Assembly (NCBI GenBank): GCA_005879805.1
Contig: VBKL01000065.1
Span: 1 to 64,000, forward strand
Direction: 5' to 3'
DNA: 64,000 nucleotides
From: Deltaproteobacteria bacterium
Lineage (GTDB): Bacteria > Myxococcota > Myxococcia > Myxococcales > 40CM-4-68-19
Under the pieces are notes generated by a model. That model was not told where the DNA came from and made no database searches. It worked only from the letters and a program-made list of their open reading frames with translations. This document shows positions 7,768 to 16,282 of this stretch, piece by piece; within the stretch, counting starts at the first letter, position 1, and each line of letters opens with the position of its first letter. Position numbers and translations under genes: made by a program.

Positions 7768-8280
7768 ATGGTCGCTGCGCGCCGCATCACGATCCGGAAA
7801 CTCGCCCTCTCCGGTTTCTCCTGCGCGCTCGCTTGCGCGGCACCTCGCCCATCCGGTCCACGCGCCGATTGCGAGCTCACGCGCGACGACCTCGAGCGCG
7901 CGCGGACCGTCATCACGGCGTATCGCGACGCATGGTTGGACGCCGACGCCACCGCCGTCCTCGCTCTGTTCACGCGCGACGCTGTCCTGCTGCCTCATCA
8001 CGGCGACCCGCCGGTCGTGGGCGAGGCTGCGATACGCGCCTTCTGGTGGCCCCCGGGAAGCGGTCCATTCAAGCTACTGAGCATGGAGGTCAGCGTCGAC
8101 GAGGTCGGCGGGAGCTGCGGCACGGCGTTCGCGCGAGGCACCGACCAGATCGCCTGGGCGTCCGGTGGAAAGACCTATCGCCAGCGGGGGACCTACCTGA
8201 ACGTGCTCCGCAAAATGCCGGACGGTTCCTGGAAGATCTCGCACCACATGTGGGACGATCCTGCACCACAGGTGGAATGA
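7768..8280 (+). CDS. lipoprotein-like NTF2/SnoaL-fold protein
   Basis: A 170-residue exported protein. The N-terminus is a short signal with a Cys near residue 23 (SCALACAAP), so it may be a lipoprotein. The rest is a SnoaL/DUF4440 cone: DLERARTVITAYRDAWLDAD, AVLALFTRDAVLLPHHG, EAAIRAFWWPP, RGTYLNVLRKMPDGSWKISHHMW. Such domains bind or isomerise small molecules, but no function is assigned. The start ATG 7768 was chosen because it begins the signal peptide; the frame is open further upstream inside the preceding gene. Confidence 0.72.
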   Translation: MVAARRITIRKLALSGFSCALACAAPRPSGPRADCELTRDDLERARTVITAYRDAWLDADATAVLALFTRDAVLLPHHGDPPVVGEAAIRAFWWPPGSGPFKLLSMEVSVDEVGGSCGTAFARGTDQIAWASGGKTYRQRGTYLNVLRKMPDGSWKISHHMWDDPAPQVE

Positions 8281-8326
8281 AGCCCGGCGCTTGGCAGGAT
8301 GCGGTTTGCGTGGAAGAAGAGGCGCC

Positions 8327-10241
8327 GTGGCTGAGCCTCTGAGGGACATCGAGAAGAGTGAGCGTCTGCTGCGGCTCGTTCTCGACACGCTGCCGGTCGG
8401 CGTGGTGGTCCTCAACGCTGCCGGCGATGTCGTGGTCGCCAACGCCGTTTCCAGCCGGATCTGGGCCGGCATGATTCACTCGGGAAAAGAGCGGTGGGCG
8501 CGCCGCATGGGTACCTGGCGCGACTCGGGAAGGCCGGTCGCCGAGTGGCCCTCCGAGAGCGCGCTGTCGCGCGGAGAGAGCAGGCTCAACGAGGTCATCG
8601 ACATCGAGACTCTCGACGGCAAGCACAAGACCATCCGCGCCTCCGCGGTACCCATCCGCGACCACGATCAGGCGATCATCGGCGCGGTGGTCGTGAACGA
8701 GGATGTCACCGAGCGCACGCGCGCCGAGGAGGCGCTGCGCAAGAGCGAAAAGCTCCTCACCGAGACGGAGGCGCTCGGCCATACCGGGAGCTGGGAGTTC
8801 GACCTGATCAGCGGAGACATCTTCAGCACCGCCGAGAACCGCCGCATCTTCTTCGGAGACGACCGCAGCAAGGGGGCCAGGGTAGAGGACTACGTCGCGA
8901 CCTATCATCCCGATGACGCCGAGCGGCTGCTGCGCCGCCACGCCGACATCCGCGATGGAGGCATGACCGGTGAGATCGAGTTTCGCATCCTCCGGCCGGA
9001 CGGCAGTCTGCGCTGGATTCTCGGCCGCGTGCAGACGGTCCGCGAGGAGAATGGCAAGCCGGTGCGGGCCTACGGAACGAACACCGACATCACCGAGCGC
9101 AAGCACGCCGAGGAGGCGCTCCGCGAGGCGGAGAAGCAACTGCGGCAGGCGCACAAGATGGAGGCCATCGGCAGGCTTGCCGGCGGCGTCGCGCACGACT
9201 TCAACAACCTTCTCTCGGTCATCCTGAGCTACGCGGAGATGCTGGCCTCCGACATGGACCCGCAGGACCCGTCGCGTTCCGATGTCGAGGAGATCCATGC
9301 CGCGGGCAGGCGCGCCTCGACGCTCACCCGGCAGCTGCTCGCGTTCAGCCGGCACAACGTGCTGCAACCGAAGGTGATCGATCTCAACGAGATCGTCGCG
9401 GGAATGGAAACCCTCCTCCAGAGACTGATCGGCGAGGACATCGAATTGATGGTCGCCCCCTCACCGGTTCCCTCGTACGTCCACGCCGATCCGGGGCAGA
9501 TGGAGCAGGTGGTAATGAATCTCGCGGTCAATGCGCGAGATGCGATGCCGCAGGGCGGGACGCTGGCCATCGAAATCGCGAACCGGAGCCTGGACGCGGC
9601 GAACGGTCCGCCACCCGGCTTGTCCCCTGGCAGGTACGTGACGCTCTCGGTCAAGGATACCGGAGCCGGAATGGACGAGCGCACGCAGGCGCGCATCTTC
9701 GAGCCGTTCTTCACCACCAAGGAGGTCGGCAAGGGAACGGGTCTCGGGCTCTCCACCGTTTTCGGGATCGTCCGCCAGAGCGGAGGGACCATCGCGGTGG
9801 AAAGCACGCCCGCCCGCGGCGCGACCTTCCGGATCTACTTGCCGGCAGTAGATCCGCAAAGCGCGGCCGGACTCTCGGGCCGGGCGGAGGGCAAGCCCGC
9901 ACGCCGGACTGGATCCGAGACCATCCTGCTGGTGGACGACGACGACCACGTTCGCAAAGTGGCCCACGCGATTCTCGAGCGGGAAGGCTCGCATACTCGA
10001 TGCCCGCACGGCTGCAGACGCCCTCCGTTTGTGCGAGCGCCATCCCGAACGGATCGATCTGTTGCTCGCGGACGTGGTCATGCCTCACATGTCGGGAGGG
10101 GACCTCTCGGAAAAGGTCCGGAGCCTCCGTCCCGAGACGCGCGTCCTGTACATGTCAGGCTATCCGGACGACGCCCTGGTCCAGCGCGGCCTCCTCCGTC
10201 GGACTCGAGACCGCTTACCCCCGTGCCTTCAGGCAGCGTGA
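8327..10241 (+). CDS. hybrid histidine kinase with two PAS domains and a broken receiver domain
   Basis: GTG 8327 follows AAGAGG. Domains in order: PAS (about residues 15-125), PAS with PAC tail (about 150-265), a coiled segment, the dimerisation/phosphoacceptor box GGVAHDFNNLLSVILSY near residue 285, the ATPase N-box VVMNLAVNARDAMPQGG near 395 and G-boxes DTGAGMD and GTGLGLS near 445-470. A receiver domain begins near 533 (ILLVDDDDHVRKVAHAILE). There is no membrane segment, so it is a cytosolic sensor kinase. The receiver changes frame near 9994 and resumes in another frame with LLADVVMPHMSGGDL, which holds the phospho-acceptor Asp. It then stops at 10241 without the KP switch region. Two bases appear to be missing near 9994, and the 3' end looks deleted near 10197. 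Confidence 0.78.
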
Positions 10242-10794
10242 GCCGGGCGAGCACCCGTCCGTCGCCGGGGTCGATTCGGCGGATATCGCTCTCGTCGCCT
10301 TCCCAGGTGCCGTGCCACAGCTTCCCGTCCACCCAGGTGACGCCGGTGACGAAACGATTCGATTCGACGGTGCGCAGGATGGCGCCCGTTTCGGGATCGA
10401 TCTGGTGGATCTTGCGGCTGCGATTCTGCCCCACCCACAAGGTGCCCTCGGCCCAGGTGAGGCCGGAGTCCCCGCCCTTTCCCGGTGCCGCGATCGTCGC
10501 GATCACCTGGCCCGTGACAGGATCGATCTTCTGGATGCGGTCCTCGCTCAGCTGGTACAGGTGCCGGCCATCGAAGGCGGTGCCCGCATCGCAGGCCATC
10601 TCGATGGATCGGACGGGCTTGCCAGTTCCGGGATCGAATGCCTGGAGCTTCTCGCCGCTCGCAAACCAGACATGGGTTCCGTCCCAGGTCACACCGTTCA
10701 CCCGCGGCGCACCCGGAAATGGGCCGTACTCGCGAACGATCTCCGCCGGCCGGGTAAGCTCGGCCTCGCCCGCCTCGTTTTTCGTCTTGCCCAT
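10078..10794 (-). CDS. beta-propeller protein, C-terminus lost at a seam
   Basis: The start ATG 10794 follows AAGGGAG by 9 bases. The protein contains five to six repeats of about 40 residues of the type GTHVWFASGEKLQAFDPGTGK, LYQLSEDRIQKIDPVTGQV and LWVGQNRSRKIHQIDPETGA, typical of PQQ/NHL-like or glutamine-cyclotransferase-like propellers. No signal peptide is present. After GVSGLESDGG near position 10198 the sequence loses all propeller character and runs antisense through the receiver domain of the opposite gene until 10078. The natural gene probably ends some 20 residues after the break. It follows the HTH gene by 25 bases on the same strand, so the two form a unit. Confidence 0.7.
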   Translation of the reverse strand: MGKTKNEAGEAELTRPAEIVREYGPFPGAPRVNGVTWDGTHVWFASGEKLQAFDPGTGKPVRSIEMACDAGTAFDGRHLYQLSEDRIQKIDPVTGQVIATIAAPGKGGDSGLTWAEGTLWVGQNRSRKIHQIDPETGAILRTVESNRFVTGVTWVDGKLWHGTWEGDESDIRRIDPGDGRVLARLTLPEGTGVSGLESDGGGRAGPGRRPDSLTCTGRASRDGGSGPFPRGPLPTCEA

Positions 10795-10819
10795 TCCCGG
10801 TCTCCCTTCGAACGGATCC

Positions 10820-12043
10820 CTAGCCCAACGCCGGGAAGGCGGGGAGTAACAAAGTAGTCGTGAAGCCACTCACCGGCGGCGAGAGCCAGCGCTTGGTGCG
10901 CCCCCGGCCGAGGCCGCGCACCTTTCCCGCCTCCTCCAGCGCGGACAGCGCCCGCTGCACGGTACGCTGGCTCGATCCCAGGGCCAGGGCGAGAGCCGAA
11001 GTCGACCAGGCCTCGCCGTCGGCGAGCAGCGCCAGGACGTCCGCATCCGCGCCTTCGATCGGCGGCGCCAGGACCAGGACTTCCTCGTCCGGGCGCCGGG
11101 GCGCGAGGAGGAAACCATGGGGCGTGGCGCGGACCTCTCCGAGCCCGCGCAGCGCCTTGCGCAAGCGGCCCAGCTCGACCCTGAGCCGTGCGCGGTGGGA
11201 TGCATTCCCGCGCCGCGCGCCGAATGCCCGCCAGATCAGGAGCTCACGTGCGGTCTCACCGGGCCAGGCTTCCGCCAGGGCACGCAGGAGCGCGAACAAC
11301 ACGGGACGCCTGGCGAGCGCGATCACCTGTCGTCCGGAGCGCGCCGCGCGCCGGCAAGCGTCGACGACCAGGTTCTTCGAGGCGAGCACGGCCTCCACTT
11401 CCTCGAGCAGGATCGACCGTTCTTCGCCTCTCGCGATCAGCCGCGCGGCCGGTATGGCGAGGAGCCCCATGGCCTGCTCCACTTCCGCCGACAGCGACGG
11501 GATGTTCGCTCGTTCCGCCGCATGCCGCGCGCGCTCGAGGGCTGCGCGCGCGGACCGCGTATCTACCCGGCGCAGGCCGATCTCGAACGACACGAGCTCC
11601 GCGATGGCCACCAGCAGGGCGGGGGCAGTGCGCAGATCGATCCGCGATAGCGCCAGCTCGGCGCCGGCCATCTGACCGAGCAACAGGAGCCGCCGCGTCT
11701 GGAGGAGCCGGGCATACAGCTCATTCTCGCGATCGCCGTGGGCGGCGAACGTGCGCAGGGCCTCGTCGAGCGCGCGCGCCGGCCATCCGAGGTCCCGGGC
11801 GGCGAGCGCCACTTCGGCCTCGGCCGTCAGGCATCGCGCACGCGCGACGCTTTCCCGGGGACCGAAAGCGCGCGCGGCCCGGCGCAAGAGCGGTTTCGCC
11901 TTCGCCAGCTCGCCCAGTTGAGCCATGGCGATTCCGCGCAGCGCCAGGGCCGGCGCGTCTTCGCGCAGCGCAACCCGTTTGAGCGCACCGAGGGGATCAC
12001 CCGCTCGCAGCGCCCGCGCCGCGGCCGAGACCAGCGAATCCAT
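10820..12043 (-). CDS. helix-turn-helix regulatory protein with TPR-like N-terminal region
   Basis: This protein of 407 residues begins with an alpha-helical, TPR-like stretch (pairs of helices rich in Ala, Leu and Arg, about residues 1-210). A basic segment follows that resembles a bacterial transcriptional activator domain (ELLIWRAFGARRGNASHRARLRVELGRLRKAL). A C-terminal winged helix contains WSTSALALALGSSQRTVQRALSAL. It is therefore likely a transcription regulator. It lies upstream of, and on the same strand as, the propeller gene, and is divergent from the DUF899 gene across about 155 bases. Target unknown. Confidence 0.65.
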   Translation of the reverse strand: MDSLVSAAARALRAGDPLGALKRVALREDAPALALRGIAMAQLGELAKAKPLLRRAARAFGPRESVARARCLTAEAEVALAARDLGWPARALDEALRTFAAHGDRENELYARLLQTRRLLLLGQMAGAELALSRIDLRTAPALLVAIAELVSFEIGLRRVDTRSARAALERARHAAERANIPSLSAEVEQAMGLLAIPAARLIARGEERSILLEEVEAVLASKNLVVDACRRAARSGRQVIALARRPVLFALLRALAEAWPGETARELLIWRAFGARRGNASHRARLRVELGRLRKALRGLGEVRATPHGFLLAPRRPDEEVLVLAPPIEGADADVLALLADGEAWSTSALALALGSSQRTVQRALSALEEAGKVRGLGRGRTKRWLSPPVSGFTTTLLLPAFPALG

Positions 12044-12199
12044 GCCTCATCCTATGTCGGTTGCAAGGAACCGAGCTGCTGCGCGGGCCGGAAAGCCCGT
12101 CGCATTTGTTACTCCCTACCCACCGGCCGGAACGGTTACGCCATGGTCGACACAAACGCGGAGCTGGCTGCGAACGAAGTTTCGACCAAGGAGAAGACC

Positions 12200-12913
12200 A
12201 TGGACAAGAACGAGGAGAGGAAGATGCCGGAAGTGGTTTCGCGCGAGGCGTGGCTGCGCGCGCGCAAGGAGCTGCTCGTCAAGGAGAAGGAGTGGAACCA
12301 GAGGCGCGATGCGCTCAGCGCCGAGCGCCGCAACCTCCCGATGGTGCGGCTCGAGAAGGACTACGTCTTCGAGGGACCGGATGGCCGGCGCACGCTCGGC
12401 GACCTCTTCCAGGGTAGGCGCCAGCTGATCGTCTACCACTTCATGTTCGACCCGGCCTGGGAGGACGGATGCAAGGCCTGCTCGTTCGTCGCCGACAACT
12501 TCGCCGGAGCGCTCGTGCACCTCGCCGCCCGCGATACGTCGTTCGCGGTGATCTCGCGCGCGCCGATCGCGAAGATCGAGCGCTTCAAGAAGCGCATGGG
12601 ATGGAACTTCCCGTGGCTTTCGTCATACGGCGGCGACTTCAATCACGACTTCCAGGTCACCGTCGACGAGGCGCAGCCCGAGTACAACTATCGAGCGCAC
12701 TACCACCAGCCGGACGCGCAGGGGCCCGAGGGCGAGAGGGAGGGACTGAGCGTCTTCCTCCGCGACGGAAAACACCTCTTCCACGCCTACTCGACCTATG
12801 CGCGGGGCGTCGATCCCTTCCTCAACACTTACAACTTCCTCGATCACACGCCGCTCGGCCGACAGGAAGACGGCGAGCCAATGGCGTGGCTGCGGCACCA
12901 TGACCGGTACTAG
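12200..12913 (+). CDS. DUF899 family thioredoxin-like protein
   Basis: A 237-residue member of the DUF899 family. The family hallmarks are visible: VSREAWLRARKELLVKEKE near the N-terminus, YHFMFDPAWEDGCKACSFVAD (a CxxC-type site on a thioredoxin-like fold), ISRAPIAKIERFKKRMGW, and the acidic YNFLDHTPLGRQED tail. The enzymatic role is not defined. ATG 12200 was chosen because AAGGAG lies 7 bases upstream; an earlier in-frame ATG at 12143 lacks such a site. The stop overlaps the next gene. Confidence 0.85.
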   Translation: MDKNEERKMPEVVSREAWLRARKELLVKEKEWNQRRDALSAERRNLPMVRLEKDYVFEGPDGRRTLGDLFQGRRQLIVYHFMFDPAWEDGCKACSFVADNFAGALVHLAARDTSFAVISRAPIAKIERFKKRMGWNFPWLSSYGGDFNHDFQVTVDEAQPEYNYRAHYHQPDAQGPEGEREGLSVFLRDGKHLFHAYSTYARGVDPFLNTYNFLDHTPLGRQEDGEPMAWLRHHDRY

Positions 12914-13397
12914 CGCGCCACTGGTCAGGCGTTTCGGGCCGGGCCTCGCGACGCTTCCAGGCGTCGCGCTCGGCCTGCTGCCGAAGATCGCTTGCCCCGC
13001 GTGCTGGCCGGCCTGGGCGAGCGTGTTCACGTCGCTCGGGCTCGGATTCTCGCTGAACGTCCGATGGCTCTTCCCGGCCACCGCGGTGTTCCTGTTCATC
13101 GCGGTGGCCGCGCTCGCCTTCCGCGCGCGCCGGCGCAGGGGCTTCGGGCCCTTCTTCGTCGGGCTGGGCGCGTCCGCCATCGTCCTCGGAGGCAAGTTCG
13201 GATTCGGCGCCCACGCCGCGATGTATGCGGGGCTTCCCCTCCTCGCGGGGGCTTCGATCTGGAACACGTGGCCGAAGCGAACCGCTCCTATCGGCGTAGA
13301 AACCGACTCCACCAGCGCGGCTTCACCCGGAGCGGCCCGCGGATCGGATGCTCGCGCACGTACTCGATCGCCTCCTCGACGCTCATTGCCCGCATGA
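12900..13397 (+). CDS. small membrane protein with Cys pair (MerC-like)
   Basis: The start overlaps the DUF899 gene by 14 bases. The first 130 residues form four membrane helices. The segment LLPKIACPACWPAWASVFTS carries a CPAC pair in the first helix, as in MerC-type and related metal or thiol membrane proteins. No specific function can be given. From about 13288 onward the frame overlaps the 3' end of the glycosyltransferase on the other strand by 110 bases. That last 35-residue tail is Arg/Ser/Ala-rich and looks non-native. Confidence 0.55.
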   Translation: MTGTSAPLVRRFGPGLATLPGVALGLLPKIACPACWPAWASVFTSLGLGFSLNVRWLFPATAVFLFIAVAALAFRARRRRGFGPFFVGLGASAIVLGGKFGFGAHAAMYAGLPLLAGASIWNTWPKRTAPIGVETDSTSAASPGAARGSDARARTRSPPRRSLPA

Positions 13398-14109
13398 GGA
13401 TGGCGGCGAGCTGCTGGTGCACGGCGGCGTCGTACGCCGGCTTGTTTCCCCAGTAGTGATCGATCCACGGCGCCGCTTCCCTCAGCCGGCCGGTGGATTG
13501 CAGCACGACGCTTTGCGCGAGCTGTTCCACCAGCCGGTTTTGCACGCCCGCTGCCGTCATCGCGTCGCAAAGCGCGAGGGACTTTTCTACCAGGTGCACG
13601 TTCTCCGCGCCGAGAGCGACCACCCCGGAGTTCCAGATCTCGGTTCGCTCGTCGATGCGAAAGCCTTGGAAGGTGCGGCCGCGCACCTGCTTCCACAAGC
13701 GGCGATGATCCCCGCCGCGGCGGGACAGCACGGACTCCTTCTTGTCGAGGCACACAGCACCGGATTGCAAGAGACCGATCAGATCGTCGAGCGGCCGTCG
13801 CACCAGGGTATCGACGTCGACATAGAGCAGATTGGCGAACGGGGGCTGGCGCGCGATCTCCGCGATCGCCTTCAGCACCACGCGCCAGACGAATCGCTGC
13901 GGACCGCTCCACTCTTCGATCCGTTCCGGCGTGAGCAGCTCGATGCGTACCCGATGGCCGAACCAGCGGTAGCGTTCCGGCCGATCGGTCGCCACGACGA
14001 TTTCGTACGGCGGCAGGATCCAGCCGAGCGCCGTGAGGATGGAGAGATGGGCCTCCGCGTACCATTCGTCGCGATCGCCGAAACTCACCAGGCACAGACG
14101 GCTCTGCAC
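13288..14109 (-). CDS. glycosyltransferase-like protein
   Basis: A 273-residue soluble protein with the architecture of a GT-A nucleotide-sugar transferase. The N-terminal strand/loop is LCLVSFGDRDEWYAEAHLSI, an EIVVATDRPE strand follows, and FANLLYVDVDTLVRRPLDDL contains a DVD motif in the place of the metal-binding DxD. It follows the aminotransferase gene almost without gap (GTG start), so it probably acts in the same sugar pathway. The acceptor is unknown. Confidence 0.65.
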   Translation of the reverse strand: MQSRLCLVSFGDRDEWYAEAHLSILTALGWILPPYEIVVATDRPERYRWFGHRVRIELLTPERIEEWSGPQRFVWRVVLKAIAEIARQPPFANLLYVDVDTLVRRPLDDLIGLLQSGAVCLDKKESVLSRRGGDHRRLWKQVRGRTFQGFRIDERTEIWNSGVVALGAENVHLVEKSLALCDAMTAAGVQNRLVEQLAQSVVLQSTGRLREAAPWIDHYWGNKPAYDAAVHQQLAAILMRAMSVEEAIEYVREHPIRGPLRVKPRWWSRFLRR

Positions 14110-14110
14110 G

Positions 14111-15250
14111 TCAGACGGTCCGCAGCACTTCCACGGCCGTCGTCACCACCCGGTCCACATCGCCATCGGACATCTGGAAGTAGAGCGGCAGGCGGACCAG
14201 GCATTCCGAGAGCCTCTCGGATTGCGGCAACGCGCGGCCGTCGTGCAGCTTGCGACCCATCGGCGATGTGTGCAGCGCCGTGAAGTGGAAGCGGCAGGAG
14301 ATCCCTTTTTCCCCCATCTGGCCGATGAAATGGTTGCGCTGGGCGCCGCTCCGGAACACGAAAGCGAAGAGGTGGCCGTTCGGCGAGCCGTCCTTGCGGC
14401 CGCGCACGACATATCCGCCCGCGCGCTCGACGGGAGCCTCCAGTTCCTTCGCGTAGAAGTCCCAGATCCACTGGCGGCGCGATTGGATCCGCGGCAACTC
14501 CTCGAGCTGCGCGCTGAGCCACGCGGCGTTCAGCTCGCTGAGCGTGTAGCTCGAGCCGACGTCGACCCAGGTGTACCGGCCGACGAGGCCGAGCTCGAAA
14601 CGGCGGCGGTCGGTCCCTTTCTCGCGGATCTGATCGGCGCGGTCGACCAGCGACGGATCGCCGAATACGAGGGCGCCTCCCTCGCCGCAGCCGATATTCT
14701 TGGTCTCGTGGAAGCTGATCGCCCCGCAAGCGCCGAAGGTACCGAGCGGGGTTCCGCGAAACGCGGCTCCGATCGCCTGCGCCGCATCCTCGATGAGCGG
14801 AATCGAGCCCGCCACCGTGCGCAGGTGATCCATGTCGCAGGAGTGGCCGCCGTAATGCACGGGGACCACGGCGCGCGTCCGTCGGGAGAGGAGGCGAGCC
14901 ACTTCCGCGGGATCGATGTTGCCCGAGCGATCTACGTCGGCGAAGACCGGCTTCGCGCCGCGCAGCAGGAAGGCATTCGCCGTCGAGGAGATGGTGTAGG
15001 CGGGCACGATCACTTCGTCGCCGGCGCCGATCCCGAGAAGGACCGCGGCCATCTCCAGAGCGTGGGTCGCGGAGGTGACGAGCAGCGCGGGCCGGTCCAG
15101 CATTCCCTGGAGCAATTCCTCGCAGCGTCGACCGAACCGGCGGCCACCGCCCGTCGGCGCATCGAGGACTTCTACGATCCGGGACAGTTCGCTGCCCGTC
15201 CGTACAGGTCGCGAGAAGGGAATGTTTCGGTTTGGTTCCGATTGTGTCAC
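14111..15250 (-). CDS. wecE: dTDP-4-amino-4,6-dideoxygalactose transaminase (WecE/RffA type)
   Basis: A DegT/DnrJ/EryC1 family PLP aminotransferase. Its order of motifs matches E. coli WecE: SATHALEMAAVLLGIGAGDE, VPAYTISSTANAFLLRGAKP, VPVHYGGHSCDMD, EDAAQAIGAAFRG, then SFHETKNIGCGEGGA with the PLP lysine, REKGTDRRRF, and YTWVDVGSSYTLSELNAAWL. It transfers an amino group to dTDP-4-keto-6-deoxyglucose, giving dTDP-fucosamine-type sugars for surface glycans. GTG 15250 was taken as the start because it sits 9 residues before the conserved N-terminus IPFSRP. It lies between a methyltransferase and a glycosyltransferase on the same strand, as expected of a glycan cluster. No dTDP-glucose synthesis genes are in the window. 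Confidence 0.85.
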   Translation of the reverse strand: MTQSEPNRNIPFSRPVRTGSELSRIVEVLDAPTGGGRRFGRRCEELLQGMLDRPALLVTSATHALEMAAVLLGIGAGDEVIVPAYTISSTANAFLLRGAKPVFADVDRSGNIDPAEVARLLSRRTRAVVPVHYGGHSCDMDHLRTVAGSIPLIEDAAQAIGAAFRGTPLGTFGACGAISFHETKNIGCGEGGALVFGDPSLVDRADQIREKGTDRRRFELGLVGRYTWVDVGSSYTLSELNAAWLSAQLEELPRIQSRRQWIWDFYAKELEAPVERAGGYVVRGRKDGSPNGHLFAFVFRSGAQRNHFIGQMGEKGISCRFHFTALHTSPMGRKLHDGRALPQSERLSECLVRLPLYFQMSDGDVDRVVTTAVEVLRTV

Positions 15251-15306
15251 GACCGAAATAAACAGGAGTAGATCGGCAGAACGCAACCGACCTTACGCGG
15301 AGGCCG

Positions 15307-16182
15307 TCATCTGGCTCTAATCACCAGGAAAGCCCAGCTCCGCGCACGGAGGGCCTTTGGCAGCCGACGGCCGAGCGGAAACTCCACCGCCAGTCCGAGC
15401 GCCGACGCCCAGTCTTCGATGTCTGCTTTCGAACTCAAGTAGACCGCATCGTAGTCGGGCAGGGTGACTGTCGGGTGATCGAGCGCGACCGGCGCCAGGT
15501 TGACGGGGAACGGTCCGATCCGGTCGCGGGATCGGCGCAGCGCGCGAGGAAGACGGAACTTCTGGTCGTAAACGGTGATCGCGGCGTCTAGCCACCGCCC
15601 GCGCTCGAGCTTCGTCCGCGCTCGTCCCGGAGACAGGCCGGTCAGCTGCGATCCAAGCCGGCCCGATTCGACGAAGTCGGGGAACAGCAGCACCAGACGT
15701 CCGCCGGGCTTCAATACGCGGAGCATTTCCGCGAGCGCCTTTTCGGGATGGACGAACGATTCCACGACGCCGTACGAGAAGCAGACGTCGAACGAGCCTC
15801 CCGCCAGCGGGATGTCGTAGGCCGAGGCCGCGATCCAGCTCGCGTCCGGATGCCGGCGCCTGCAGTCCTCGACGATCCAACCGGCGACTTCCGTCCCGAG
15901 ATACTTCCCGGTGAATCCGGCTCGCCGCAGCGTGCGGAAGAACCGGCCGTTCCCGCAACCGATCTCGAGAGCCGCCGCCGGATGGAGATGCAAAAGGTAT
16001 TTCGCCACCTGGCGCTCGAACGGATGATCGAAGCTCTCCGCCTCGCGCTTGTCGATGTACTCCTGGTACGCCTCGCGGACCTCGGGCCGGCGGTAGAAGC
16101 GGTCCATTTGCTGCTGCAAGCTCGAGAGCAGCGCCGGGTCTCCGCGCGAGCTGGAAATCCAATCGAAGCGGCGCGACGACAT
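15307..16182 (-). CDS. class I SAM-dependent methyltransferase
   Basis: A 291-residue protein with a Rossmann methyltransferase core. Motif I is ALEIGCGNGRFFRTL near residue 92, an acidic residue ends strand 2 (YLGTEVAGW), FDVCFSYGVVESFVHPEKAL is motif post-II, and VLKPGGRLVLLFPDF is motif III. The core is of the Methyltransf_11 type. It is the first gene of the leftward glycan run, so it may methylate a sugar or lipid carrier. It is divergent from the FAD oxidase, with 100 bases between starts. Confidence 0.78.
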   Translation of the reverse strand: MSSRRFDWISSSRGDPALLSSLQQQMDRFYRRPEVREAYQEYIDKREAESFDHPFERQVAKYLLHLHPAAALEIGCGNGRFFRTLRRAGFTGKYLGTEVAGWIVEDCRRRHPDASWIAASAYDIPLAGGSFDVCFSYGVVESFVHPEKALAEMLRVLKPGGRLVLLFPDFVESGRLGSQLTGLSPGRARTKLERGRWLDAAITVYDQKFRLPRALRRSRDRIGPFPVNLAPVALDHPTVTLPDYDAVYLSSKADIEDWASALGLAVEFPLGRRLPKALRARSWAFLVIRAR

Positions 16183-16282
16183 GGGCGGCGGCGCATTGAG
16201 CCCGGAAACCGCTTGCGCGCGCAAGGCGCTAACGCAGGTCGCTCGCGACCTCGGCTGGAGTATCCTCGCCGCCCGGACCCCC

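Noticed and set aside
12900-13397. Small membrane protein tail overlapping the glycosyltransferase taken as another seam
   Set aside because: The glycosyltransferase C-terminus looks natural and the overlap is only about 110 bases, so evidence for a break is weaker than at the listed sites.
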